Below, piece after piece: positions 15,964 to 25,175 of a stretch of DNA of 44,524 nt. Source of the stretch: an uncultured Clostridia bacterium (GTDB taxonomy: Bacteria; Bacillota; Clostridia; UBA1381); assembly GCA_934501535.1 (NCBI GenBank), contig CAKSUM010000023.1, forward strand, positions 1-44,524, read 5' to 3'. The position numbers and the translations under genes were made by a program. Below the pieces are notes generated by a model. The model made no database searches. It was not told the origin of the DNA and was given only the letters and a program-made list of their open reading frames with translations. The first letter of the stretch is position 1. The number at the start of each line of letters is the position of its first letter.

Positions 15964-18549
15964 ATGAAACGGATAATATCAATATTATCGGCAATATGTA
16001 TTGTTTTCGGCGGTGTGCACGCCGTATCGCCGCCGGTATCGGCTGCTGCGGCGGATATTTCAGCATACACCGGACTTTTGGATACCTTAAAAATAACCGA
16101 CGGTTCTTCGGAAACCGCCGATGAAGAAATATCGCGCGGTGAATTTACGGCATTGCTCGCAAAGGCGGCAAAGGTGCCGTCGGCGGAGTACGGTAAACAA
16201 TACTGGGACGTGAGCGCCTCCTTCGAATATGCAGGTGAAATCACCGCCATGACAAACGCCGGATTTGTTTCGGGATACAGCGACGGCTCGTTCCGCCCAA
16301 AAGCGGTTCTTGCGGCAAGAGAGGCGTATATTATGGCTGTGTGCACGCTCGGGTACAGGGGCAACGCCGCGGACAGCCGCGCGTACATTCAAAAAGCGGA
16401 GGAACTGGAGCTTGATGACAACGTCGGCAGCCCCATGAAAAAACGGGACGCATATGTTCTGATTTTCAATATGCTCTGCGCAAAAACGGCGCGGCAGGGC
16501 ATGGATCGCGGCACGGCAATTCTGGAAACCGGCACCGAAACAATGCTGGAAAAACTGTACGGCCTGAAATTTGACGAGGGCATTATTTATTCCGCCGGCA
16601 TACGCACCGCGCGTGCGGACATTATCGGCAGAAGCGGATACATAACAATCGGCACGGCGGCGCTGAAATACGGTACGCCGCTGTATAATGACTATCTCGG
16701 GTACAGCGTGCGGTTCTTCTATGACGAAAGCGACAGCCTTGTTTACTGCTATAAGCAGAAAAAGCAGGAATGTATAACCGTACTTGCGGACGATATAACC
16801 GATTTCAGCCAAATGACGCTGAAGTATGAAAGAAAAAAAGGCTCGGTGCGGCGCGAAAAGATTTCAGCCGGTACGGATTTTGTGTACAACGGCAGATATG
16901 TGGATTTTGAAACTCAGTTTTCCGAATCGCTGATGAAGCCGATTAACGGATATATCGATTTAATCGACAATAACGGCGACGGCATATTCGACGTTGTATC
17001 GATACATGAATGTTATGACCTGATTGTTCGGTCGGTGTACCGCGATAATGATTTGACGCTGCACATAACCGGCAAAAACAGCGCGGTTCCCAGCATTTCC
17101 GCCGCCGATGATGAAAACGTCAGCTTTGAGCTGACCGATTCCGACGGAAACCCGGCGGACGCAGCTTCGCTTTACGGCGGCGACGTTCTGACCGTTTACA
17201 AAAGTCTTGACGGAAAGGTAATCTCGGTATTTTTATCGGACAAAAAATTTGAGGGCAGCATACAGCGCTGCGACAACAGTGACGAACGCTTTTCAGTGAT
17301 TTACGCAGACGGCGCAGAGTACAAAACCGCAAACGGCTTTGCAGACAAAATAGGCTTTAACAAATCCGCAGTAATATATCTTGACGTAAACGGCAGGATT
17401 GCCGCAATCGAGTACATAGATGGCGGAGAATACAAAACCGCGCTTGCGCTTGAGCTTAAACGGGACGATGACTCCGAGGAGGTCAGCCTTCGCGTGCTCA
17501 CTGCCGAGGAAAAAATCGTTCGTATTCCGTTCGCGAAAAAAGCGGTTATAGACGGCGCGCAGAAAAAGACCGACGGTTCGATATACTCCGCAATTGCCGA
17601 CAACGGCTGCACGCTGCCGTTTCCCGTGAGATACAACCTTGACAGTGCCGGCGGAATTATAAATATCGACACGCCGAAGGAATCCGCAGATGAGGAGGGC
17701 GACAATCTTGTATGCCGATACAGCGGCAGCGACAAGCTTTATTACAAATCGACCGGAACCTTAAGCGGTCATTATGTGGTTGATGACAGCACACTGATAT
17801 TTTCACTGCCGGAGTCCGCGGCAACTACTGCGGACGCGCTGAAAAACTGGTCGGAATACAAGGTAAATCAGGCAGGCGATTTGAAAAACGATACCGAGTT
17901 TGCCGCAAAAGTATACAGCATGGGTAACAAGGGCTTTACGGCTGCTGTGCTGGTTGCGGAGGGAGGAGTATTTTCCGCAAATTACGGCAGCATGGCAATC
18001 GTCAGTCAAAAACGCACCGCGGTAAATGATGACAACGAAATTGTGAAAATCATGGAGCTGATGCAGGACGGTGAAACGGTTACCGGCTTTGCGCCGCAAA
18101 GTTCGCAATTCTATGCGCAGATTGACGGTCTGAATGTCGGCGACGTGATAAGATATTCAATGTCCGCAGACGGCGAGTACCGCGATATAAAACAGATATA
18201 CCGCTATAGTGATGGCGCGCTCGTGTACTATCCCGACGGAAATGTTCCGTCATATATATCAATGTGGAAAAGCTCCGATATGCGCTTTTTAAAAGCAAAA
18301 GTATATGAAATTTCGGGCAGCTACATAGGCTTGGCTGACAGCAGTATCACCGGTCAAATTACGGATACCGACATTGAGGCATACAGACTTAATTCCCTGT
18401 ATGTGTACAGCGTGGACGGCAAAAAACTGTCTGTGCGCAAGGGCTCCGCCGATGACATCACGGAAGCACGGTACAATGCAGAAAATGCCTCCGTGATACT
18501 TCTGCAAACGCAGTATGCACAGCCTGTCAGCGCATTTATAATCAAGTAA
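15964..18549 (+). CDS. Surface protein with N-terminal SLH repeats
   Basis: This 861-residue protein has a signal peptide (about 1-27), then two to three SLH-type repeats at residues ~28-185 (E-I-S-R-G-E-F-T-A-L-L-A-K and F-V-S-G-Y-S-D-G-S-F-R-P-K). About 670 residues of beta-rich sequence with many D-G, N-G and Y-K turns follow; I do not recognise that part. Its composition suggests repeated small beta domains (for example V-Y-K-S-L-D-G-K-V-I-S-V-F-L-S and V-I-Y-L-D-V-N-G-R-I-A-A-I-E-Y-I). The ATG at 15964 is preferred over an upstream in-frame TTG because AAAGGA sits 11 bases before it. SLH at the N-terminus contrasts with the C-terminal SLH of the two preceding proteins. Confidence 0.82.
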   Translation: MKRIISILSAICIVFGGVHAVSPPVSAAAADISAYTGLLDTLKITDGSSETADEEISRGEFTALLAKAAKVPSAEYGKQYWDVSASFEYAGEITAMTNAGFVSGYSDGSFRPKAVLAAREAYIMAVCTLGYRGNAADSRAYIQKAEELELDDNVGSPMKKRDAYVLIFNMLCAKTARQGMDRGTAILETGTETMLEKLYGLKFDEGIIYSAGIRTARADIIGRSGYITIGTAALKYGTPLYNDYLGYSVRFFYDESDSLVYCYKQKKQECITVLADDITDFSQMTLKYERKKGSVRREKISAGTDFVYNGRYVDFETQFSESLMKPINGYIDLIDNNGDGIFDVVSIHECYDLIVRSVYRDNDLTLHITGKNSAVPSISAADDENVSFELTDSDGNPADAASLYGGDVLTVYKSLDGKVISVFLSDKKFEGSIQRCDNSDERFSVIYADGAEYKTANGFADKIGFNKSAVIYLDVNGRIAAIEYIDGGEYKTALALELKRDDDSEEVSLRVLTAEEKIVRIPFAKKAVIDGAQKKTDGSIYSAIADNGCTLPFPVRYNLDSAGGIINIDTPKESADEEGDNLVCRYSGSDKLYYKSTGTLSGHYVVDDSTLIFSLPESAATTADALKNWSEYKVNQAGDLKNDTEFAAKVYSMGNKGFTAAVLVAEGGVFSANYGSMAIVSQKRTAVNDDNEIVKIMELMQDGETVTGFAPQSSQFYAQIDGLNVGDVIRYSMSADGEYRDIKQIYRYSDGALVYYPDGNVPSYISMWKSSDMRFLKAKVYEISGSYIGLADSSITGQITDTDIEAYRLNSLYVYSVDGKKLSVRKGSADDITEARYNAENASVILLQTQYAQPVSAFIIK

Positions 18550-18591
18550 ACAACAGCCGGGGGCTGAATAAAATATAAAGGAGAGAATTTA

Positions 18592-20493
18592 ATGAAAAGA
18601 TTTTTGAGTTTTATTCTGGCAATCTGCATGACGGCGGTAATCCTGCCGTGTGCAAACGCTGAGGATTTTGATGGCTATACCGTCTATGACAGCAGCGAAT
18701 ACCGTCTTGGCATGTATTCCGAAACGGTCGACCTCAGCGCCAATAAAGACGCTTATTGCTGGAACGTTAAGGCAGATGACAAGGTTTCCGCCGTTTTCTG
18801 CTGGGATTTGCCTGCAATTGCCGGTAAATCGGTAGGTAAGGCGGAGCTTGAGTTTATCGCCGGGGAGTATTCGCGCAATCTGCTGAGTCTGCACCGCGTA
18901 CGGAACAATCCCGACAGCTGGACTCTCACCGACGGGTGGATTTGGACAAGCGATACGCCGCTGCAAACAGACGCGGCGCCGTTCATTACGAAAAATCCGT
19001 TTACCTCCTCCAATGCAAGCGAAACCGTTACATTGGACGTTACGCAGCAGATAAAAGAGCTTGCCGCTGAAAATGCAAACGTATTTCAGTTTGCGGCAAA
19101 GGGCGATACCTACGGTGTTTATGTAAACGGCAGCGACCCAAACCGCAGAGCACGGCTGAAAATTTATTATGCCGATGTGCCCGAAATTACAATAACATCA
19201 CCGTCAAAAACCAACTTTGAATCGGGAAGCTCGGTTGATTTCCGCGCCCTGGTAACCGGCGGCGATACCGAAGTAACCTCGGTGACGGCGACATTAAACG
19301 GCGAGGCTGCCGCACTGCAAACCGACGGCAGCGAATGGTATTTAAGCACGGGCGTTCTTGCGGACGGCGCATATGAATTTATAATCACCGCCGAAAATGC
19401 GGCAGGCATAAAAGCACAGCAATCCGTTACCGTAAACGTCGGATACCGAAAGATTGAAAAACGCCTCGGCGCAGTTAATTTCGGCGCAAACAGTAATGAC
19501 AACGATGTAAAATACAACGTTGCCGTCAGCGGAAATACCAACATGTGGTACTTTGCGTTTGACGCGTCCGAAATCGGCACCAACGCTCTGGAAAGCGCAA
19601 AATTCGTATTTACGGGAAATTCGTACAATTCCGTGCGCGAAACCCTTAAATTTTATGAAATTCTTACACCATACGGTCAATGGGGAAACACAGCCGCAGA
19701 GGGCGCAGACCCCAGATTTCCAGCTGAGCCTGCGCCGTTAATCGGCGAAACCCCCGTCGCTTCGGGTATTGTGCAGGAGGACGGCACATATGAAATCGAC
19801 CTCACTGATTTTGCGGAAGAAAAGCTTGCACGCGGAGATACGGTGCTGCAATTCGGCGTAACCGCGGAAAACCGCATTACGATGGGCAGCCTTTCGGACA
19901 ATATGCCCGTTCTTGCTCTTACGGCGTCATCACTCATGCGCCCCGGAATTACACCGGCTGCGGATTATTCATTTATAACGCCCGGAAGCAATGTATTTGA
20001 GTTTAATATTGACGGAAACGGCGAAGATATTTCAAACGTTTCAATCACGCTCGACGGCGAAGATATGCAATTCGGCGAGGATAACGGCGTATATTCGTTC
20101 AGCGCGGAGGTGACTGAGGGTAAACACGTTCTCTGCGTGACGGCTGAAAATGCAAATGGCGTAAAACGTGTGTTTGAGATTGATGTTCTTGCCAAGGATT
20201 ACGCCGTTGCGGAAAGAGTGATTACCGTAGAAAACGGCGTTGCAAAGGGCGTGAGCAAGATTGTTTCATACACAGGCAGACTTGACAGAGCGCTGGCGAT
20301 TATTGCCGTATATGACGCAAACAACAAGCTGCTCATAAAGAATTGTGCCGACTATACCGGACTTGCTGCCGGCGAAAACCCGGTTGAGGTGCAGACGGAG
20401 GTTCCCGAGGGCGCAAAGACCGTAAAAATGTTTATTTGGTACGATGCGGCAGGATTAAAGCCTCTGTGCAGCGCTGCGGCAAAAGTGCTGTAG
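18592..20493 (+). CDS. Secreted multi-domain beta protein (two CBM96/DNRLRE-like domains, Ig-like domains)
   Basis: This 633-residue protein has a signal peptide cleaved near A-N-A (about 23). Residues ~24-196 and ~285-455 look like two DNRLRE/CBM96-type beta-sandwiches (E-Y-R-L-G-M-Y and A-V-N-F-G-A-N-S-N-D-N-D-V-K-Y-N). Ig-like segments lie between and after them (~200-283 and ~460-545; V-T-A-T-L-N-G-E and V-S-I-T-L-D-G-E-D-M). The last ~85 residues are a module shared with the next protein and with the one at 25176 (T-V-K-M-F-I-W-Y-D-A-A-G-L-K-P-L-C). There is no SLH anchor, so it may be released or held by partners. AAAGGAGAG precedes the ATG. It probably binds carbohydrate; no enzyme motif is seen. 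Confidence 0.8.
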   Translation: MKRFLSFILAICMTAVILPCANAEDFDGYTVYDSSEYRLGMYSETVDLSANKDAYCWNVKADDKVSAVFCWDLPAIAGKSVGKAELEFIAGEYSRNLLSLHRVRNNPDSWTLTDGWIWTSDTPLQTDAAPFITKNPFTSSNASETVTLDVTQQIKELAAENANVFQFAAKGDTYGVYVNGSDPNRRARLKIYYADVPEITITSPSKTNFESGSSVDFRALVTGGDTEVTSVTATLNGEAAALQTDGSEWYLSTGVLADGAYEFIITAENAAGIKAQQSVTVNVGYRKIEKRLGAVNFGANSNDNDVKYNVAVSGNTNMWYFAFDASEIGTNALESAKFVFTGNSYNSVRETLKFYEILTPYGQWGNTAAEGADPRFPAEPAPLIGETPVASGIVQEDGTYEIDLTDFAEEKLARGDTVLQFGVTAENRITMGSLSDNMPVLALTASSLMRPGITPAADYSFITPGSNVFEFNIDGNGEDISNVSITLDGEDMQFGEDNGVYSFSAEVTEGKHVLCVTAENANGVKRVFEIDVLAKDYAVAERVITVENGVAKGVSKIVSYTGRLDRALAIIAVYDANNKLLIKNCADYTGLAAGENPVEVQTEVPEGAKTVKMFIWYDAAGLKPLCSAAAKVL

Positions 20494-20511
20494 TCACAAA
20501 CCTGTATTCCG

Positions 20512-20529
20512 GCCGCTGCATGCAGCGGC
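20512..20529. repeat. Perfect 18-bp palindrome between two secreted-protein genes
   Basis: GCCGCTGCATGCAGCGGC is fully self-complementary. It lies in the 73-base gap between the genes ending at 20493 and starting at 20567. No T-run follows, so it may be an RNA-processing or stabilising hairpin and not a terminator. Confidence 0.55.
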
Positions 20530-20566
20530 TGACGCAGGCACAGATAAATAACAGGGAGATGATTTT

Positions 20567-21559
20567 ATGAAAAAGAAAATAATTTCTGCCGTGACGGCGG
20601 TGCTCATGTGTTTGAGCACGGCTGCAAATGCGGCGGAATATCAGAGAATGGACCTGACCGCCGACGGTAACTGGGCAAGCAGCGAGATGGTCAGAGAAAC
20701 ACTCGGGGGTCAGACGGTTTTCAAGCTCAGCGGAAATTCGCAGACGCTCGGAAGCAAGCTGTATGTGACCTTCAACGGATTTGACATATCGGGGAAAAGA
20801 ATTTCCGTTGATAAAAAATACATGGTTGTACATTACTTGCTGAAAAACAGCGTCGGAGAATCGCCGCTTGAAGGCAAAAGACCTTTCTTTCAGGTGGACA
20901 ACTTCTACAAAACCGAGGACGGCAAGGACGTCCAGGTAAAGACCGCAAGCGGCAGCGTATCCAGCGGATTTATAACCGGCTCGACCGCATTCGTAAAGGA
21001 CGAATGGGCGCCGCTTATGGTAAATCTCGAAAGGGACAGCATTAACGAAATCCGCAGCAACAACCCCGACGCGTGGTACAAAACGCTGAGAATGTACCCT
21101 GCATATGACGCGGCGGCAAACACAATGTCCGATGACGATACCGTATATATGAAATATGTCGATTTCTACACGGAGCAGCCGTCGAACGCGGTGTACAGCC
21201 CCTCCGTCAGCATAGAAAACGGCGTAATCAGCGGAAAAGCAAGGCTGTATCACTTTGCCGGCGCGCAGGAGGGCTGCGTAATGATGCTCGCCCGGTATGA
21301 CAGCGACGGAAATCTGTCGGGCTGTGAAGTTAAGGAGATAGCGCCGTCGGAGCTTTCGGACGGATTTAACGATATTTCGATAGAAAAGGAATATGACGCT
21401 TCAAAGGACACTGACGTGAAAATGTTTATCTGGGACAGCTTAACCGGCATGAACGCTTTATGCGACGCTGTATCGGCAGAATACGACGCGCCGATATCGG
21501 GCGACAACGAGGTCAGCTACAGCGTATACGGCATGGGAGCGGTAAACCCCGCGGAATAA
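20567..21559 (+). CDS. Secreted jelly-roll-like protein with shared C-terminal module
   Basis: This 330-residue protein has a signal peptide ending near A-N-A-A (about 22). Residues ~25-205 form a beta-rich, CBM-like domain (Y-M-V-V-H-Y-L-L-K-N-S, F-F-Q-V-D-N-F and E-W-A-P-L-M-V-N-L). Residues ~207-310 are a C-terminal module with D-V-K-M-F-I-W-D-S-L-T-G-M-N-A-L-C-D, found also in the proteins at 18592 and 25176. The N-terminal fold resembles the start of the following protein. AACAGGGAGATG supplies the ribosome-binding site. No catalytic motif is visible; carbohydrate binding or adhesion is the best guess. Confidence 0.75.
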   Translation: MKKKIISAVTAVLMCLSTAANAAEYQRMDLTADGNWASSEMVRETLGGQTVFKLSGNSQTLGSKLYVTFNGFDISGKRISVDKKYMVVHYLLKNSVGESPLEGKRPFFQVDNFYKTEDGKDVQVKTASGSVSSGFITGSTAFVKDEWAPLMVNLERDSINEIRSNNPDAWYKTLRMYPAYDAAANTMSDDDTVYMKYVDFYTEQPSNAVYSPSVSIENGVISGKARLYHFAGAQEGCVMMLARYDSDGNLSGCEVKEIAPSELSDGFNDISIEKEYDASKDTDVKMFIWDSLTGMNALCDAVSAEYDAPISGDNEVSYSVYGMGAVNPAE

Positions 21560-21572
21560 AGGAGAAACGGAA

Positions 21573-24500
21573 ATGAAAAAATTACTCAGCTTAATAATAT
21601 CGGCTTCGCTTGCGCTTTCCGCCGTGATTTTGCCGACCGCGGCAAGCGCCGACTATGAATATACATGGTCATTTGCAAAGCACGGTTTTACCGAAACGGT
21701 TTTTGACGGCGTTTCGGCATACAAGGCGACGTCGGCAAGCTTTTCGCTCAATCTGACAACCGACGACAGCGGCAGCAAAATCCCTGCACAGGATATTAAA
21801 TACATGCAGCTTACGTACTATCATTACGTGCCGGACGGAGCGGTGTCCGGAATAACAAACAAGGATATTTTCGTGCAGACAAATTCAAACGCATACTCGG
21901 GCGTCAAAGCCGACGGCACGACCGGTACTCCGGCAAATACCGGCGGATTTATGGGGCTTGGAAGAGTTACCTCCGAAAACACATGGACTTCAAACGCTGC
22001 ATGTGAAATGAAGAATATTCAGACGGCGGTTACCGATGAGGCTAACGCGGACTACAGTGAAATTTATCTTAAAGATCTGTCATTCCAGTTCTGGAAGGGC
22101 AGTTTCGCGGACGGCGAATGTGTTTATCTTAAAGATATTAAAATCTACTCCTCGGCTCCGTCTGAAAGAAATGCCGGCAATTCGACGCAGCACAAAGTCA
22201 CTTTCTGGCTTGACGATTCCAAAACGGAAATTTATTCCGAGGGAACCTTCAGCAGCAATATCTCGGAATACGCGGATAAAATCACACTCGCCGCACCCGA
22301 GCGCGGCAAGGACGGTTTTGCGTTCGTCGGCTGGGCTAAATCCGGCGCGGACATTGTCTACCCGGCAGGCACGGTCTATCCGTTTACCGACGGTGCGGAC
22401 ACTGAATTTTACGGCGTTTGGACGGCGGACGAGGTGTATGTATCAGCGGACGGAAACGATGCCGGCTTCGGCACGCAGGACGCGCCCGTAAAAACCCTGA
22501 CGCGTGCGGCTGAGCTGATCGGCAGCGACCGCAGCGGAACTATTCACATCATAGATACAATCGACTATTCCGATATTCCGCCGCACACCGGCACAATCAC
22601 ACTTGAGGGCGGAGCGATTAATTCATCGGACGCCGTAAAGCTCACGGGAAAAACGGTTTTCAAAAACACCGCGGTTAATGCGGAGGTGTTCACATACGCG
22701 AACGAAACCGAAACGCAAAATGCCGAAATCAACAGCTTATCCCTGGGCGGTGATATGTCTGTCGGCGGCAACGGCAAGGCGCCGCAGGACGAAAAAGCTG
22801 TTATAAACGGCGGAACATATCAAAATCTGTATTTCGGCGGTCTTGACGAAAACTACGCATACGGTACGTACTCCGGCGCGAATACGGTGTATGTAGGCGG
22901 CGGTGCGGATATACGCAATGTATACCTGAGCCACGGAGAAAATCCCGGCAAAAAGGACAACGAACAGCTCTGGAAAGGTGATGTAAGCATTATCGTTAAC
23001 AGCGGAAGCGTCGACTCATTCACGCAAAAATCCGTAGGCTGGCTTGCGGGCGGCTTGCAGGTGCTCGCAAATTACGGCTCACAGGTAAGCCTTCCGCAAA
23101 TCACCACGGAGCGGATTTCTTTCGGCAAATGGTACATGTATTCATCTGCCGGCGGCGGTCTTGACATTACCGAAAACGAGGGTGAATTTACCGTAAATGA
23201 CGGCATGGGCGCCGCGGCGGTAAACCGTGAAACGGGCAAGACCTATTATTCCGACAAAGGCATACTCACCGTGCCCGAGGGAATATATGACGTCACATAT
23301 TACAGCACCCCGATTATAGAATACAATGAGGATAACACACAAATCAAAGCAAACTCGGATTTTGTGCTTGATACCGAACCCCTTGCGCCTGCCGAAAAGG
23401 ACGGAATGTTATTTATCGGCTGGACTTACGGCGACGGCAGCGCTCCGCAAAACGGCGACACGGTATCGGCAGGACGGGTGCTGACTGCGCAGTACACAAG
23501 CTTTGACAAAAGCCGCGGCGGTGATTTCTATATAGACAATGCGGAAATCCGTCAAAGCGGCGACGCGGAAAAACCGGCTTTGCGTTTCCCCGTATACGCA
23601 AGCGCAAAGATAAATCTTCCGGACAGCAAGCCTGTTTACGGAACGGTTTCTCTGCCGAAAGCGGTTGTGAAATTCCATGACCTTGAAATAGGCGCAGCAT
23701 ACGAATATCCGTACGGCAGCGGAAACATGCGCACCGCAGTGAATACCCCGGCGGCGGTAAGCACCGAAAAATCGGACGGCACGGTCTATACCCTCTGTCT
23801 GACCGATATTCCTGCCGAAGAATACACGCGCGACATCACCGTACGCGGCTACGTGACCTTTACCGACTGCAACGGAAACGAACGCACGGAATATACCGAC
23901 AAAGTATCGGCAAATCTGTACGAGCTTGCAAAAGAAGCCGGCAAAACCGAGCTTTTGAGCGCGGCAAAAACCGCACATGACAGCTACGGCACATCGGAAA
24001 AGCCGTATGACAAAAGCTATTCTTCGCCCGAAAGGCAGGAAAATGCGTACATTGATAATTACAGCGGCACATGGTTCATGGAATCGACCATTGACTTAGG
24101 GCTGGTATCATCGGGCAAGATAACAAAACCGCTTGAGGTAATTTCCTTCGGCGACCAGCATTTCAATTACACCGACGATACCGATAAGGAAAATCCCGAG
24201 ATTATGTACGCGAAATACAGGCGCGGCTACGGCGTAAATCCCGTTGACAAGCATTATCAGTCCGTTCAGACAATGATGGAATATGCGTCCATGGCGGACT
24301 ACACCATCTTTACCGGAGATACCATCGATTTCTACATGCACGGCAGTCTGGAGCTGGCAAAGGACACCATGTGGGATAAATCGCCGCAAAGTCTGACCGC
24401 TCTCGGTTTTCATGACTACGTTGTCTACACCATAAACGGACGCTCCGACAAGGAATTTGACCAGTCGGCGGCACGCGAGGTTCTGAAACAGTATATGAAT

Positions 24501-25109
24501 ACCGATGACGCTATTCAGACGCCCGACGGCAAAAATATAACTTATGCACGCTATGACGTCCCCGGCACGCCGCTGAGATTTATATATCTCGACGATTCGC
24601 GCAACGGTCAGTTCTACTACAGCGATGGAATACAGGACTATTTAAAAGCCGATATTGAGGACGCCAAGGCAAACGGAAAATATATCTTCCTGATGAAGCA
24701 TGAAAATACATGCAACAATGACTCAGACAGCGAAAAAGTGCATGAATTTTCCGGCGGAACATATGACGCGGACGGAAATTATGTTCCGTTTACAAACAGC
24801 GACGGAACCGGTCAGAAATGGATTGACAGCAAAACCTCCGGCGGCGACGTATGGTTCAACACCAAGGCGGGCACCGAAAGCTATGACCAGGTTAGGGGAA
24901 CAAAGGCTGTTTATGACCTCATATTCCACAATGCCGACGTAATTGCCGGTGTGCTGCACGGTCATGTTCATGCAAACTACATTACAACTATCAAGGCGGA
25001 TTATACCGATGAAAACGGAAATGTTATCGAGCGCGATATTCCGCAGTATTGCTCGGTTCTGACGGGCGGCGAGCCGTACAGCATGGGTATTAAGCTGATT
25101 ATTAAATAA
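21573..25109 (+). CDS. Large secreted protein with C-terminal calcineurin-like metallophosphoesterase
   Basis: This 1178-residue protein has a signal peptide (about 1-26), then a jelly-roll-like domain (~27-200). A Listeria-Bacteroides/InlB-type repeat follows (~207-285, ending F-Y-G-V-W-T-A-D), then a Gly/Asn-rich region that may be a beta-helix (~286-540), a second InlB-like repeat (~595-650) and another beta domain (~655-790). The metallophosphoesterase occupies ~845-1178. Its metal-binding motifs are visible: G-D-Q-H-F (~859), G-D-T-I-D, M-K-H-E-N and G-H-V-H-A-N (~1129). The usual G-N-H-D block appears as I-N-G-R-S-D, so the conserved His is replaced. GGAG precedes the ATG, 13 bases after the previous stop. 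Possible substrates are extracellular phosphoesters; none is proven. Confidence 0.82.
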   Translation: MKKLLSLIISASLALSAVILPTAASADYEYTWSFAKHGFTETVFDGVSAYKATSASFSLNLTTDDSGSKIPAQDIKYMQLTYYHYVPDGAVSGITNKDIFVQTNSNAYSGVKADGTTGTPANTGGFMGLGRVTSENTWTSNAACEMKNIQTAVTDEANADYSEIYLKDLSFQFWKGSFADGECVYLKDIKIYSSAPSERNAGNSTQHKVTFWLDDSKTEIYSEGTFSSNISEYADKITLAAPERGKDGFAFVGWAKSGADIVYPAGTVYPFTDGADTEFYGVWTADEVYVSADGNDAGFGTQDAPVKTLTRAAELIGSDRSGTIHIIDTIDYSDIPPHTGTITLEGGAINSSDAVKLTGKTVFKNTAVNAEVFTYANETETQNAEINSLSLGGDMSVGGNGKAPQDEKAVINGGTYQNLYFGGLDENYAYGTYSGANTVYVGGGADIRNVYLSHGENPGKKDNEQLWKGDVSIIVNSGSVDSFTQKSVGWLAGGLQVLANYGSQVSLPQITTERISFGKWYMYSSAGGGLDITENEGEFTVNDGMGAAAVNRETGKTYYSDKGILTVPEGIYDVTYYSTPIIEYNEDNTQIKANSDFVLDTEPLAPAEKDGMLFIGWTYGDGSAPQNGDTVSAGRVLTAQYTSFDKSRGGDFYIDNAEIRQSGDAEKPALRFPVYASAKINLPDSKPVYGTVSLPKAVVKFHDLEIGAAYEYPYGSGNMRTAVNTPAAVSTEKSDGTVYTLCLTDIPAEEYTRDITVRGYVTFTDCNGNERTEYTDKVSANLYELAKEAGKTELLSAAKTAHDSYGTSEKPYDKSYSSPERQENAYIDNYSGTWFMESTIDLGLVSSGKITKPLEVISFGDQHFNYTDDTDKENPEIMYAKYRRGYGVNPVDKHYQSVQTMMEYASMADYTIFTGDTIDFYMHGSLELAKDTMWDKSPQSLTALGFHDYVVYTINGRSDKEFDQSAAREVLKQYMNTDDAIQTPDGKNITYARYDVPGTPLRFIYLDDSRNGQFYYSDGIQDYLKADIEDAKANGKYIFLMKHENTCNNDSDSEKVHEFSGGTYDADGNYVPFTNSDGTGQKWIDSKTSGGDVWFNTKAGTESYDQVRGTKAVYDLIFHNADVIAGVLHGHVHANYITTIKADYTDENGNVIERDIPQYCSVLTGGEPYSMGIKLIIK

Positions 25110-25125
25110 ACCGAACCGAAGGACG

Positions 25126-25156
25126 CCGCCCGAGGCTCAGTGTTTCGGGCGGTTTT
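25126..25156 (+). terminator. Terminator-like hairpin inside the surface-protein cluster
   Basis: CCGCCCGA (25126-25133) pairs with TCGGGCGG (25145-25152), followed by TTTT. It lies between the metallophosphoesterase gene and the second propeller gene and could reduce expression of the last gene. Confidence 0.6.
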
Positions 25157-25175
25157 CGAAATCTTGGAGTGGCTG

